From contig OX328124.1 of the NCBI GenBank assembly GCA_946811695.1, positions 32,859,648 to 32,923,647 of the forward strand: DNA of 64,000 nucleotides, in the 5' to 3' direction. Shown in pieces: positions 1-11,450 of this stretch; the stretch's first letter is position 1; each line of letters starts with the position of its first letter. This DNA is from Gonocerus acuteangulatus (lineage: Eukaryota; Arthropoda; Insecta; Hemiptera; Coreidae). Under the pieces are notes generated by a model that saw only the letters and a list, made by a program, of their open reading frames with translations, was not told the origin of the DNA and searched no databases. The position numbers and the translations under genes are program-made.

Positions 1-59
1 AATTCTTCTAAAATAGAGAATAGTTTTTCAAACAATTTGTGAGAGACAGTGAAAGAAAG

Positions 60-818
60 CTCGGGTCTTTTTGCGAAGACCACATCCAGTTACTTTTGAA
101 GTAGCAGTAGTGATTGCATCAGTGGTTCAGCGCATGCGCATAACTCCTTTGCCTTCCAATTGGAGGATTCCGCCGACCAATTGCATTGGTTCTTGCTGGG
201 AGTAAAGTAACCTTCAACAGTGAATTAGGTTGTTTACGAAAAAGCTCTGCTTATGTTAGTGAGAAAAAATGAGTCTTTTACAATTATTTCGCGATGTTCC
301 TGACAAAGAAAAAGGGATTGGTTTCTTATTCGAAAAATTAATGGAATCCTATTAATTTTAGCGAGTTGGATAGACAAGAGTCGCTAAAATTAATATAATT
401 CTATTAATTGCGAGTTGGATTTACTAGGGTTTTGATATCTCCTTGAGCGAGCGGAAACGCATAGCATGTAATGCCTAATAAATGTAAAATATCCAAAAAA
501 GGGGGAGAGAAAAGGAATAAAATATGTTTGTTTACAAATATCCTTGTTTGTTATCCTTCATTACCTGCAAAACAGTCAACTTTAATGCTTAATAACTTTT
601 TTCATAGTTGAGAGAATTGATTTTGATCATATTAACCTTTTTATTAATAAATATTGCTTGTCATTATCTAAAATGAATTAAAACCGTAGATAACAAGTCA
701 AGTAGTGATGGATAACCAGCAAAGAACCTATAAGCTATCAGCGAGTACGAGTAACTGTTATAAATCACTACTGCTACTTCAAAAGTAACTGGATGTGGTC
801 TTCGCAAAAAGACCCGAG
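60..818. mobile_element. Element bounded by 56-bp inverted repeats
   Basis: Positions 60-115 and 763-818 are essentially perfect inverted copies of each other, each 56 bp. The outer tips read CTCGGGTCTTTTTGCG on the left and its complement on the right. The ~650 bp between them is AT-rich and has no recognisable coding sequence. This layout fits a non-autonomous DNA transposon or foldback element. No target-site duplication is obvious, so the true ends may lie slightly outside. Part of the interior (about 360-640) resembles 36100-36200, sharing the phrase TTAATAACTTTTTTC and neighbouring words, so it probably contains an older dispersed repeat. Confidence 0.6.
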
Positions 819-1163
819 AGCTCTTCATAATGACGCATGCCAGAACAATAAAACCAAAGGTTTGGTTCCTACGGAGCTATCAGATTCACCATGGAGGTTT
901 AATTCTTACGGCTCGCAGAATTTCCGTCTTTTATAAACCGAGACAAATGAAAATGTCTTGTGTAAAACATTGACTTAGACATAGAAAAACTAAGAACATT
1001 TCCCTGAAGTTAATCACCTGAAAGTGTATGACTCGAAACAATCTACGAAACGAATCTACGAAACATATCGTGCATGAAATGAAAATAGAGGGTATTTATC
1101 TAATCCTTTTTCGAATCTGCTCTATATAGTGAATTAGATAATTTTACCTGGACATTTATATAA

Positions 1164-1164
<1 letters not shown>
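819..1164. other. No recognised feature
   Basis: Single-copy-looking AT-rich sequence with no supported gene or repeat. Confidence 0.4.

Positions 1165-1201
<37 letters not shown>
1165..1201. repeat. (TA)n microsatellite
   Basis: Uninterrupted TA dinucleotide array of about 18 units, followed by TTTATTTATT and the left end of the next foldback element. Confidence 0.95.
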
Positions 1202-1205
<4 letters not shown>

Positions 1206-1210
1206 TTATT

Positions 1211-1718
1211 TAGGGTTACTGGTTAGTCAACCCATATCCACAGCGAGGTGATAGTTTTCGTCAAAACAGTTTTAGGGTTTTTTTTGTTTTTTTTTTAAAG
1301 TCACTGTTGCTTAGATTTTGGTTATTTTTTATTTATTTATAGCATTTGAGCTGAAAGTTGTTATTGTTTTGTATTTAAGACATTTATAATAAAATATTAA
1401 TTAAATAAAACTATCAAATTTGTATGCGAAAACAGGTAAAGTTACAGATTTTAGGAATAAATTAATGAAAATTTTAGGTACTGGCTCATACCATCCGTTA
1501 TCTCGTAATAATTTAATATTTTTATTTAATTAATAATTTACTCTGATTGTCTTAAGTACAAAAACAATAAAAACTTTCAGCTCAAATGCTTTATAAAAAA
1601 AAACAAAAAAACAAAAAAAACAAACTAATATGTTAAATATCTTGAAAACGGGTAATTTTTGAATATAGCAATATGGGCTAAAAATTGTTTATCGGTTAAC
1701 TTACCGGCAACCCTGTAA
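1211..1718. mobile_element. Foldback MITE with AGGGTT..GG ends
   Basis: The left tip TAGGGTTACTGGTTAGT and the right tip (complement of CAGGGTTGCCGGTAAGT) are inverted copies. Inside them, 1330-1412 and 1492-1590 are again inverted copies, sharing CATTTGAGCTGAAAGT and ATTAATTAAATAAA, and both are bordered by T/G-rich and A/C-rich runs. The right tip is followed by TA, suggesting a TA target and hence a Tc1/mariner-type MITE, although the left TA is blurred by AT-rich flank. About 508 bp, no coding capacity. Confidence 0.6.
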
Positions 1719-2890
1719 ATATATTATTTAAACGACATTGAATTTTCCTGATGGGTCATAGTCAAATTGATTATCTATTAGGAAAAAAATTGAGAAATAT
1801 ATAGCCAAAAATATTTAACTCTAAACATCTATTAAAAGTCCGATTCACAACAAATAGTTGTTTTGGTAATAATTTTAAAATTATATCAACATCTTGGGTG
1901 GTAAATTGGCATGTTTATTCAACGCGAATCATTCTGACACTCAATTCTTGGGTAAGTGTGCTTTAGTAAATTTTCATATTGCAACATGCATGTATAGTTT
2001 TGCGCAAATTATGATACAGAGATGAATGTAGCCTACAGTCGATACGTGCATACAATTTGACTAGACGAGTTTGTTTTGCCAGCATCTGAATTTGTGGGGT
2101 TAGCGAACAGGCATCAATTTGAAGTTATTAGATCTGACTAAGCGAGCCGTTGAGAAAGAACGGACTATATGTGTTGTAATACTTACGCAATCTAACCTAC
2201 ACCTTGTAGGTCAGGTTCAGGATCCTTGACACACTCCAGCCGTAAGCTCGAATAGCAACGAGATTATACAGTGATGATATATGCTAATGAGAAAACGTCT
2301 GCAATGATTTAATGACGGAAAATAATAATAAAATCTTGCTTTCAACAAATCTGATATGCATTATCAGTTGAATTAGTTTGGGTAAGATATTTCTGGATAT
2401 CAGCAAAAACAAGAAATCTTTTACATCATAAACGCTTTTCGAAAAATCCTGTTAATTCGGATTCACTCAATTCATTAATCTTTTTCATCAATATGTACAG
2501 CACACGTACCAAAAGTAAAAGAAAAATTATAAAATCAATAAGCAATAAAATAATACTGAGGAAAATAAAGAGATTTGTTTTTTAATTCATATATTTATGC
2601 GCACCCCCAACTAAGGCGATTAATTCAGCACAATTATACACATAAACTTCCAGTTGTAAATAAACAAATACATTGTAAACTTTATGGGAAGTCAATAATT
2701 GTTTAAAGAAAATCCTAAGAATAACAGACAATATACATTGGAACGAATGAGTTCATGTAGTAAAAATAAGGTCTGTTTACAATGTCTTCTTGAAAGAAGG
2801 AGTAAAATAAGAAGTTGTTGAGCAAATACTGGGAAAATGAACGTAATTACTAGAGAATGTAAGTATCGGGAAAACGAGAAGAGTAGTAAT
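1719..2890. other. No recognised feature
   Basis: About 1.2 kb of AT-rich sequence with no supported gene. Short open frames here have no recognisable domain or splice context. Confidence 0.4.
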
Positions 2891-2934
2891 TCTTGCATAT
2901 ATATATAAAAGGAAATTATATAAGTAGAAAAAAA

Positions 2935-3240
2935 TACTCGTTAAGCCCATTGCTTTCCTTAGGAAATATTTACAGCACACACCCAGTAATAACACAAATA
3001 TTTACACACTTACTAACTCTCCAAAATAAAAACATAGCAATAACTTGGCTAGCCGGACATAGAGGAATCCCAGAAAGCATTCAGATCGACAAACAAGCAA
3101 AATTAGCAAGTCGATATTGACTGACTTCTGAAGATTTGTCTTCAACAGTTTAAATACAGGTACCTACTAATTTATTGGCAAAGATACTGGACACAACCAA
3201 CCGTAAAGAACCGTTCAAAGGAATCAAAAATTACGTGGTT
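2935..3240 (+). pseudogene. LINE relic: RNase H domain (I/Jockey-like)
   Basis: A plus-strand frame ending at 3120 reads like the C-terminal half of the RNase H domain of an I/Jockey-type non-LTR retrotransposon. It shows the block ITWLAGHRGIPE, which matches the family motif W-x-PGHxGIxGNE, followed by IDKQAKLA where the family has AD-x-LAK. The catalytic-region Gly-Asn-Glu is replaced, a TGA follows at 3118, and the frame then shifts into YWQRYWTQP..KITW, typical of the region after RNase H. Frame breaks and the lack of any upstream reverse transcriptase mark it as a dead 5'-truncated fragment. It probably belongs to the same LINE family as 20984-21235 and 31191-31439, although these cover a different, more distal part. 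Confidence 0.65.
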
Positions 3241-3289
3241 TTATGCACCTATTTTTCCGCCTGAGATTCTCTCATCAAAAATATCTTTC

Positions 3290-3765
3290 GAACAGTTATT
3301 ATAGAATATTTCGTAAGCTTTCGAACGCTTACCGTGCACTCATCAAGAATTCCCAACCGTTTTCAAGATATTTAAAGAAAATTTAGGAAAATCCCAAAAA
3401 TTTTCATATCCGTTAATCAATTTTTTTTTAACTCCAAACGTAACCAAAATTTAAATATCTGAGTTTGTATGAATACCAAACAAATCGAAAAATTTTCAAA
3501 TGAATTTATCGTTTCTAGTTACCCAAACTGAAAAATAGTTAGGAATACTTTTAATAATAAATAGTATGAAAAATAATAACCTACAAAAGGATTACGTACA
3601 AGCCTATGAAAGAAAAACGTAAGCGTTTCGAATTTTTTATTTTTACGAATTTTTTCCCATAAAGGAAGTTCCGGTGGGCAGATTCTGCTGATTAACAAAC
3701 TTCACCTTTAAAATCACACAAAGTATTTGTGTACTAAATTTCATTATAGCACAGTTGTAAATATA
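3290..3765 (+). mobile_element. TTAGCGC-family fragment (internal)
   Basis: Diverged plus-orientation internal part of the dispersed family seen intact at 16911-18506. Shared words include CCAACCGTTTTCAAGAT, CTCCAAACGTAACCAAAAT, AACGTAAGCGTT and CAAATTTCAT-like text. Both termini and the TA array are missing or reduced to ATATATA. Confidence 0.7.
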
Positions 3766-4288
3766 TATAGTACCCACTTCTTAGTTATGCACACTATTAT
3801 GTTAATTTAATTTTGTTTTATGCTATCTCCAAATGTTTTCTAAGCTACTGATAAAATGTGGTTATTTCATTTTTGATTGTCATTTAAATCACTGCAAGGC
3901 GCTGCAATAATGGAGGTTTTAAAATAAATTTACAATCAATTTAAGGAGAGGCATCATCCCTATCTTGGATAGAAAAGGGTGGTAATCTATAAATAACCCG
4001 TCCTAAAATTCTGAATTAATTATAAATGAACGTTAAAATTTAAATAAATGAATAAAAGTAACATCCTAAACCGTGTATACAATCTGTGCTGACTAAACGT
4101 GTTCCGGATTGTAGCCACATTGATATCTTTTAACGAGAAGAATGTTTTCCTCTGTTGAGTCAACTACATAATTTCAAAAGTACATTCTAGATTATGATCG
4201 TTATGCATGTCGGAGTTACGACAATTTCAAGGAACCTAACGTAACATTTCGACAATTGTTTTCAACATTTACAAAACATAATATGCAT
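3766..4288. other. No recognised feature
   Basis: AT-rich, no supported gene. The GGATAGAAAAGGGTGGTAA phrase near 3970 recurs in altered form near 25700, hinting at another old repeat. Confidence 0.35.
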
Positions 4289-4302
4289 ATTAGCACACTC
4301 CG

Positions 4303-4433
4303 GGGTCTCCCGTGGTCTAGTGGCTAGCGCCTTAGATTCATAAGCGGGAGATGGTGGGTTCGATCCCCACCAGGGCTCGTTGAGAAAATTACTCGCTGCA
4401 CCCTGGGTATCGGTGCTAATGGCTCGATGCGCC

Positions 4434-4489
<56 letters not shown>

Positions 4490-4490
4490 A
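4303..4490 (+). mobile_element. tRNA-derived SINE, full length with internal deletion
   Basis: The 5' part is tRNA-like: box A region GGTCTAGTGGCTAG and box B GGTTCGATCCC, the two internal RNA polymerase III promoter elements. Compared with 54641-54824 it lacks ~23 nt after box B. The 3' end carries the shared hairpin module (ATCGGTGCTAATGG to GATGCGCCGT) and 51 adenines. A 14-bp target-site duplication, ATTAGCACACTCCG at 4289-4302 and ATTAGCACATTCCG at 4491-4504, shows LINE-type insertion. The target (4289-4540) resembles the 3' hairpin end of a TTAGCGC subfamily B element, as at 38258. Confidence 0.9.
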
Positions 4491-4540
4491 ATTAGCACAT
4501 TCCGAAGGACTGTAGCTATTGGGGTTGAACTCATGAGTTG

Positions 4541-4950
4541 ATGAGGGGATAAAAATCACAGCCTGTACATGTACAGTCGGCTCAGTCTACTGCAGTTCTA
4601 GATCACAGTTTCCATGGTCCTCCTAGGGGTATCATGGTATTGTTGGATGGTAGGGGAAGACAAAAAAGAAAGATACAGATATAGAATAGAAGTCTGAGTG
4701 TACATATTTTCGGTTACCTAAAATTTTCTTTATACTTTCGCCAACGACGGGTACATCGCATATTTTGGAATATTTAGCCGCAAAAATCAAGTGGATATTT
4801 TTTGTCTAATATCCTTATGTCTAATTAGTATGAAATTAAACATATGATAACAGGCTTAAACATACACATGATAAAACGGTTAGGTTTACTTTGCATTATG
4901 ACTTCATTTAAGTTATATTATGATTGAAAGACTCAGAAAAATTAAAATAG
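4541..4950. other. No recognised feature
   Basis: No gene supported. AT-rich sequence between the SINE target and the next TTAGCGC element. Confidence 0.35.
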
Positions 4951-5205
4951 AAGATTGATGGATTGCTACAGAAAACTGAATGTATCCCAAGCGGAAATTA
5001 CCCCATCTTCTTTCTCAACGTTCGCTCTAGTAAAACACTATTACCAATGAATTCCTCATTGTCTTACCTTATTATACTCATTTTACTCTTAAACGCATTT
5101 AAAAAAATCCAGCTCAAAAGAAAAAAACTGACACTTTCGAATTTTTAAGCACTAATTTCTTCCTTGGACATCGCCCTATCTAAAATTGCTTCAATACTTT
5201 ATTTT

Positions 5206-5363
5206 AGCGCGGTTCCTCCCTCCCCCATAGGGCGGAACCCCGCTTATAAGGTTGATACAATGAAACAATCCGGAAGTGCCGACTAGAAAATTTTGCGTTT
5301 CAGAACCCCTAGAAACCGAAAATAACGGTGGTTCAAATTTGTATATATATATATATATGTATA

Positions 5364-5434
<71 letters not shown>

Positions 5435-8133
5435 CTGTTCGCTCTCTAAATAGAAGACGAATGGTCCGATTTTGATGAAATTTGGTACAAAAATCCTTCG
5501 TCCAATTTGAAAGGTCAAGTTCGTTAACCAGCAAAATCCGCCTACTGGAAGATGGCGTTTGGGGCGAAATTCGCGCAAAAAAAATCGTAACGCTTACGTT
5601 TTTGAGTTCATAAGCTTGTAAGTAGTCGTTTTATATGATTCCTGGGCTAGGAAAACGAATGAAACCATTTTGAAGGCGATCGCTTTAACCGTTTTCGAGA
5701 AAATTGGAAAAATAGTTTTTGAATACCGTTTTTGGTTTGGGTACTTAGAATTACGGGATTCAGTTGAAACTTTATATGCATGTTCTACTTTCATTAAAAC
5801 TAATATGTTGAAAGTTATGTTACGTTTGGAGTTAAGGAAGGGTTAGAATAAAATATTTTATGAACAGACATGAAAAGTTTTGGGAAGTTCGTATACTTTC
5901 ATTAATATCTCGAACACGGTTGGGAAATCGTGGTAAGTGGAGAGAAACTATTTGAAAGCTTACTAAATTCTCTACAAAAAAGATTCTAAAACTATTTTTG
6001 ATTAGGTTATGTCAATCGGAGAAATAAATGCTTAAAACTTCAAATACGTCTGTTTTGTTCTTATGAACGGGTTTTTGTCGTTCTTTTTGTAATTTTTGTC
6101 TCTTTCCCTTGGTTTTTTATTGCTTTTTATTTCTTTAATTTCTTATGTTGTATTTGTAAGGAAAATGTATGTGTGTGTAAAACAGGATAGGTAAAATGAG
6201 ACCAATTTTCTGTTGTCAGAAATAATGAAATGTTTTGGGAACTTCGTATAATTTCTTAATATCTCGAAAACGGTTGAAAATCTTGGGAAGCGAAAGGTTA
6301 CCATTCGAAAGCTTACTAAATGGTCTACAAGAAAGGTTCTAAAGAAAGTTTTGAATAAGCGAAGTAATGTCAGCTTTGGATTTGTCGATTTCCTTCAAAT
6401 GTCTTGAAACTGTCGAGGCTCCTACTCTGAGTTCTTTGGCATATTCCCTAGTGTTTTTAATTGCTTATAGTAGTCAAATGTATTTGTCAATAAAACAGGT
6501 TACGTATAATTAGAATCAATATTTTGTTTGTTAGAATTCGATGATGCCGTATGAATATCTAGATTACAGTACTGGTGTTGATTTCGTTCTTTAGAATTAT
6601 TCTTGGTATTCCCTATTTTCATCTGTTACCCATAGTTTTTTATTATTAGTAGGTTTTTCTTATTGATTATAGAATATAAATCTATTTGGCTATAAAACAG
6701 GATACGTAAAATTAGTGACAATATTTCGGAGATTTCTGAGCGAAATACTTTTAAGATTTTCTACCACCACGAACGGCTTTTTTCCTCTATTTTTATCCAC
6801 TAGATAGGCTTTATTTTGCATATTATTCTATATAAGTTTTATTCAGCAGGGGATTCTGATGAAATGTCGTGTTTTTGCTGTGGATTTTAAATACGATGTA
6901 TCTAAGATTGGATAACATTAGCGAGTCTACATAGTTAAGAACCGACGACGGAGGATTACTTCTTGCTATGATTTAGTCTACATATGTATATTAAGTCCTA
7001 AATCCAAAAAATAAACTTCACAACGGTTAGATACTATGAGCGTATATGGCGGTTCAATGCCCTTAGAACACAATGGGGCCGCAGGAAATTTACCTGCTAA
7101 GAGTTAATCCTCAAGAGCTGTAAATATACCCCAGGTATCTGCCGACACAAATACAAAGCCTTGGCGGAGAGCACCCAAAAAACACAGATCCAAAAATAGG
7201 TTATATACTAAATATTCATAAAGACTACTTAGTTGTAAACCGATTCATCAATTAGCAATCAATAATTTTCAACAAAGGTTATATGCTAAATATTGATAAA
7301 AAGTATTTAATTAGAAAAAAATCAATATTCCACAAGACTTGTTTTTGGTCCATTTGTGTCTACTCCGTAGACTTAATTAGGTATATTATTCTATTGTAGT
7401 TGGGCAACTAAACTTTGTTTTATTTTGTTAAATAAAGTTTTTTTTTTGACTTGTTATTCGTCAAGACTTTTATTTGTCCTTGTGTATTTACTAGATACGT
7501 TTTATTCGGCATATTATTCTGTATAGGCTATATTAGGCAGGGTATTCTACTCAATCTTGTGTACTTCTTCTTGATCCTTCTGTACATGGGCGTATATAAA
7601 AACAATTTCGGGGGGGGGCTGAGACCATTTCCAGGGTATGGAATACTAAATATTTAGAGCTTGGAATAGTTTTAGGAAACTAAAACGCTATTGCACGTAA
7701 AATAAAATATGTTTTATGAACTAAGTGATCTTATTTAATTTATTTTTAAGGGTTTTACGAGAAGTTTTTATCATCAATTCAAAATTTCGGGAGGGGCTGC
7801 AGCCCCCTCAGCCCCCCCCCCCTCATATACGCCCATGCTTCTGTATCCTCTAGAAAGGCTTTATTAGGCATATTTTGTATTGATTTATAGAGCTTTGCTT
7901 TAGAATGAGAGCCAGATTCTGTAATTTCCGCTTCTGTGTAAAAGTTAGCTACTGTCGGTGTCCCTGACGCCTTAATATCACTTTTATTCGAGATGTTCGA
8001 GAGGATTTTGACAATTTTCACGAGATATATAAAAAAAATAAGTTTATTTCTTTTCTAAGCTTATCAAATGGCACTAGGGACATGAACGGAACCGCGCTAA
8101 GATGCTGCAGTTCCTGCGAGTCGGACTTTTTTG
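5206..8133 (-). mobile_element. TTAGCGC-A element (minus) nested in its own family
   Basis: Read on the minus strand, the 5' end is at 8133 (AAAAAGTCCGACTCGCAGG, then TTAGCGCGGTTCC near 8085) and the 3' end at 5206 (hairpin plus GGAACCGCGCTAAAA). A (TA)n array sits at 5342-5432 just before the 3' terminal block, as in other copies. Diverged text inside (6180-6360, 6480-6720, 6790-7520) repeats phrases such as AAAACAGG and TTTATTAGGCATATTTTG, so the interior is rearranged or partly duplicated, and it also contains a hAT-like MITE. Insertion was into a T-run of the outer copy with no duplication longer than T's. Confidence 0.6.
7585..7837. mobile_element. hAT-like MITE with 8-bp TSD
   Basis: The ends are CATGGGCGTATAT on the left and its inverted complement ATATACGCCCATG on the right. 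Perfect 8-bp direct repeats CTTCTGTA flank it at 7577-7584 and 7838-7845, the duplication length typical of hAT transposons. G-runs and C-runs next to each end (7609-7618, 7812-7823) form a longer inverted structure. 253 bp, non-coding. A related copy lies at 32290-32436. Confidence 0.85.
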
Positions 8134-8705
8134 TAGAGAAGTTACTTAGTTTCCGAATGGTCATGTCCATCTACCACGACTTTCAAACCATTTTCAAGAT
8201 ATTGGATAAAATATACGAATATCCCAAAACTCTTCATGGCTATTAATAAATTATTTGTTTTTTAATAATTTTTAAACACCAAACGCAACCAAAATTGAAA
8301 TAGTTTAGATGAATGCCAAACGTCAGGACCAGTTTCAACTGAATCAATCATTTCTGAATACCCGAAAATTAGTTAGGAAATCTGACAGACATCGCTTTAA
8401 GAATGGTTCTATCCGTTAACGTTTTATGTTTTCCTACTTTACGAGACCTATAAAAATTGTACTTGCAAATATATTAAGGTGAAGCGCTACGATATATTTC
8501 ACGCGAATTTGCCTCCAAAACGGACGTCTTTTGACCATTAACGAACTTGACCTTTAAAATTACATGAGGAATTTGGTACCAAATCTCATCAAACCGTTTC
8601 GTAATCTATGGGTTCTGTAAAGTGAAATGTTCCGGAGTGCGTCACGAGGTTAACCTCTTAAGCGGGTTTCTCCCTATGGAGGGAGGTAGGAAACGCCCTG
8701 AAGCT

Positions 8706-9774
8706 CAGCTTCGTTGAATAGCAAAATGAGTGGGAATCAAACTAACCTCAGAAGGAGGACAAACAGAATGACGAATACGTATTAAACATACTCTTAAATC
8801 CGTGAAATATGGTAATTGATTTGCTATCCAGGAAGAACTCACTTGAAGGAGGTATTGTACGGACGATTTGTTCATAATGCTAATATGGTATCTAGAAAAT
8901 AAATACAATATGCAAAACAGCAACCTACGTGAAGTTTGGACCTGTGATTAGTTGAAGATTTCATGGCAAGAAAATGGATGCGTCTTTAAGAGATAACCTT
9001 TAAAGATTACTTCCTACCTCGACCTTCGATAGGCTCAAGCTATCGTCCTAACAATCAGAATGTAAAATTTGTCCCAGGTTTTCCTTGAAAGCTAGTCGAC
9101 CAGGATAAAGCGTGTAGTAAAAGAAAATAGAAAATTGGCGACAGGAATGGATTCAAATAGATTAGGAATCACATTTAGAACTAGTAATTCTACAATTCTA
9201 CGTGAATAAAAAATAGGCTTAGTAACCAAATGACACCTTACGAACATACATTTGTTTAACTTTCTGTAAGTCCCCAACATTTTATGTAAAAGCTTAGTCG
9301 TAGCTAATTTAGATATTTTAAATGAGCCGATGACTTACAAAATGGGTTAAATCCCCTTTTTCATAAAAAAAGAAGTTTTTTCTTTAAAATATTATGTGTT
9401 TTTCCTTCTATCACCTGGTCATCATTTTCATTCAAAACTTTCTAAATCCCATTGGTAAAAAATCATTGGGTAGAAAAAATCATTGGGCTAAAATCATTGG
9501 TAGAAATGTTGATTCCCTTTCAAAAGGGGATAATGGCCATAATTCCCTCTTTTCGACGTGTACATGAAATTATTATTTTTAGTGAAAATTATTATTTATT
9601 CCAGAGCTGGATTATTGCAGCAAATGTCTCCAACAGCAGCACAATTAATTAATTAGTTAATTAATTAATTTTATATTGGTTTGTGTATATTTATTATTGA
9701 ATATTGTATAAAACTATTACAAAAAGGGTTATGAATTAATATGTTTATTATTTTTTTTTATATAAAAATGTTTG
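8706..9774. other. No recognised feature
   Basis: No gene supported. Short simple patterns only, including ATTAATTAATTAATT near 9645-9670 and repeated AAATCATTGG words at 9460-9500. Confidence 0.4.
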
Positions 9775-9784
9775 TATTACGGTC

Positions 9785-9788
<4 letters not shown>

Positions 9789-9840
<52 letters not shown>

Positions 9841-10002
9841 GGCGCATCTACATCTAGGTCATTAGCGCCGACATCCAGGGTGCAGCGAGGAATTTTCCCA
9901 GCGAGCCTTGAGATGAGAAAATTCCTGCCGGAGGTGGGAATCGAACCCACCATCTCCCGCTTATAAATCCAGCGCGCTAGCCACTAGACTACGGGAGACC
10001 CC
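9789..10002 (-). mobile_element. tRNA-derived SINE, full length
   Basis: Minus-strand copy starting at 10002. It has GGGGTCTCCCGTAGTCTAG (box A region), box B GGTTCGATTCC, a middle body with CCTCCGGCAGGAATTTTC, the shared 3' hairpin (CGGCGCTAATGACC to GATGCGCCGT) and ~50 adenines, seen as a T-run ending at 9838. A perfect 14-bp target-site duplication TATTACGGTCTATT flanks it (9775-9788, 10003-10016). The perfect duplication and long poly(A) suggest recent insertion. Confidence 0.95.
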
Positions 10003-10016
10003 TATTACGGTCTATT

Positions 10017-10430
10017 GTTATAAATATGTTTATTTTTATTGTATATTTTATAAAATTATTAAAAAGAGATTTTTGAATATGTATATTTTCTTTTGTGATT
10101 TCCTTAATCCCTTTAAATAGGGGTATGTATATTTTGAGTTTAAGTTTTTCAGCAAACATTTGTCTTTTCGAAATTCATTAATCCTCATAAAACACAAGTA
10201 AATGAAGGCTAATGTGACCTCGTAAATATTAATTTCCTTCTGAAATTATACTAGCTTAGACGTTTTTTGTGTCCCCTGAAAAGTTGTACGATTTGGATAT
10301 ATTCCGTTTTGAATGTTGACGCCTCAAATTTTGTAAAATGTCCTGCGTTAAAACTTAGGCTTCAAATAAATGAATAATATTAGCAGTAGAACTAAACTTC
10401 TGAATGCTTGAGCAATTTTTGAACGACAAA
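10017..10430. other. No recognised feature
   Basis: AT-rich, no supported feature. Confidence 0.4.
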
Positions 10431-10433
10431 GTA

Positions 10434-11232
10434 AAGAAAGTCCGATTCCCAGGAACTGCGGCATTTTAGCGAGTTTACATTCATATCCCTAGAGCCATTA
10501 GTAAAGTAATAGAAGCAGTTACTGGTAAGTTTTGATCTTTAGGGGGAAAAATAAAATGATTTTAGGCCCCACAATCGGAAACTGAGAGTATTCTAAGCGT
10601 AAATTACTTTATACTTTTTCTCAAGCATCATCGCTCTAGAAAAACGCTATTACCAATACGTTACTCATTTCCTTACCTTTACTCATTTTACTGTTAAACA
10701 CACTTAAAAGTGAGATAAAGAGAGGACAAAATTAGCACTTTCTCCAACTGACATCACCCATCGAAAATCACTTCTGATTTTGTTTTGTAAAGAATTTAGT
10801 AAATTTTCGAATGGCCACCTTCCACTTACCATGTTTTCCAAACCGGTTTGGAGATATTAAGGGACAAAACTTTTTATGAATGTTAATAATTTTGTTGTCT
10901 AATACTTCATGAACTTCAATTTAACCTAAATTTAAATATTTTAGTTTGGATGATTTTCGAAATGTAGAAAATATTTCCCATGATTCTAAATACCCAAACC
11001 GAAAATTAAATGCAAAAACTATTTCTTCCACTTTTCTCGAAAACGGCTACAGATATCGCCTTACTGTCTTACGATAGAGAACCTAAAAAAATAGTACCCG
11101 AAAGCCTACAACTGAAAAGCTCTAAGCGTAACGATTTTTGTCGCGCTAATTTCGCCCATAAAAACCCATTAGACAAAGTAGGTATTTGTTTAGCAAAATT
11201 AATTAAAAATCGGACCAACTTTGAAAGAGCGA

Positions 11233-11295
<63 letters not shown>

Positions 11296-11450
11296 TGAAA
11301 TTTGAAACACCTTTATTTCCGTGATGTATGGGTTCCGAAACGTGAAATATTCTAGTCGGCACACTTTCGGATTGCACCAAGAGGTCCAACTCTTAAGCGG
11401 GTTTCCTCACTATGGAGGGAGGGAGGAAACACGTAAAATCTCAATAAAAG
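10434..11450 (+). mobile_element. TTAGCGC-A element, short form
   Basis: Starts with AAAGTCCGATTCCCAGGAACTG and a diverged TTTAGCGAG block. The body includes CGCTCTAGAAAAACGCTATT and GGAGATATTAAGGG. A (TA)n array lies at 11237-11290, followed by the conserved 3' block (GTCGGCACACTTTCGGATTG) and hairpin CTCACTATGGAGGGAGGGAG, ending GAAACACGTAAAA. Length ~1.0 kb. The open frames across it arise from the TA array and are not genes. Confidence 0.8.

Larger units (their letters stand above)
4960..8705 (+). mobile_element. TTAGCGC-A element (outer, split by 5206-8133)
   Basis: Plus-orientation copy whose halves lie at about 4960-5205 and 8134-8705. The left half carries CGCTCTAGTAAAACACTATT and ACATCGCC, as in the copies at 10434 and 46270. 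The right half resumes at TTTTTGTAGAGAAG, the exact continuation seen in uninterrupted copies, and ends with the 3' hairpin TCCCTATGGAGGGAGG and GGAAACGCC. It lacks the internal (TA)n array. The interruption is an opposite-strand copy of the same family. Confidence 0.7.

Noticed and set aside
11010..11389. Overlapping 104-106-codon open frames on both strands
   Set aside because: Both run through a (TA)n array and TTAGCGC element sequence; the Tyr-Ile repeats are translation of TA repeats, as at 5333, 18158, 20211, 27714, 42635, 49055, 57495 and 58971.
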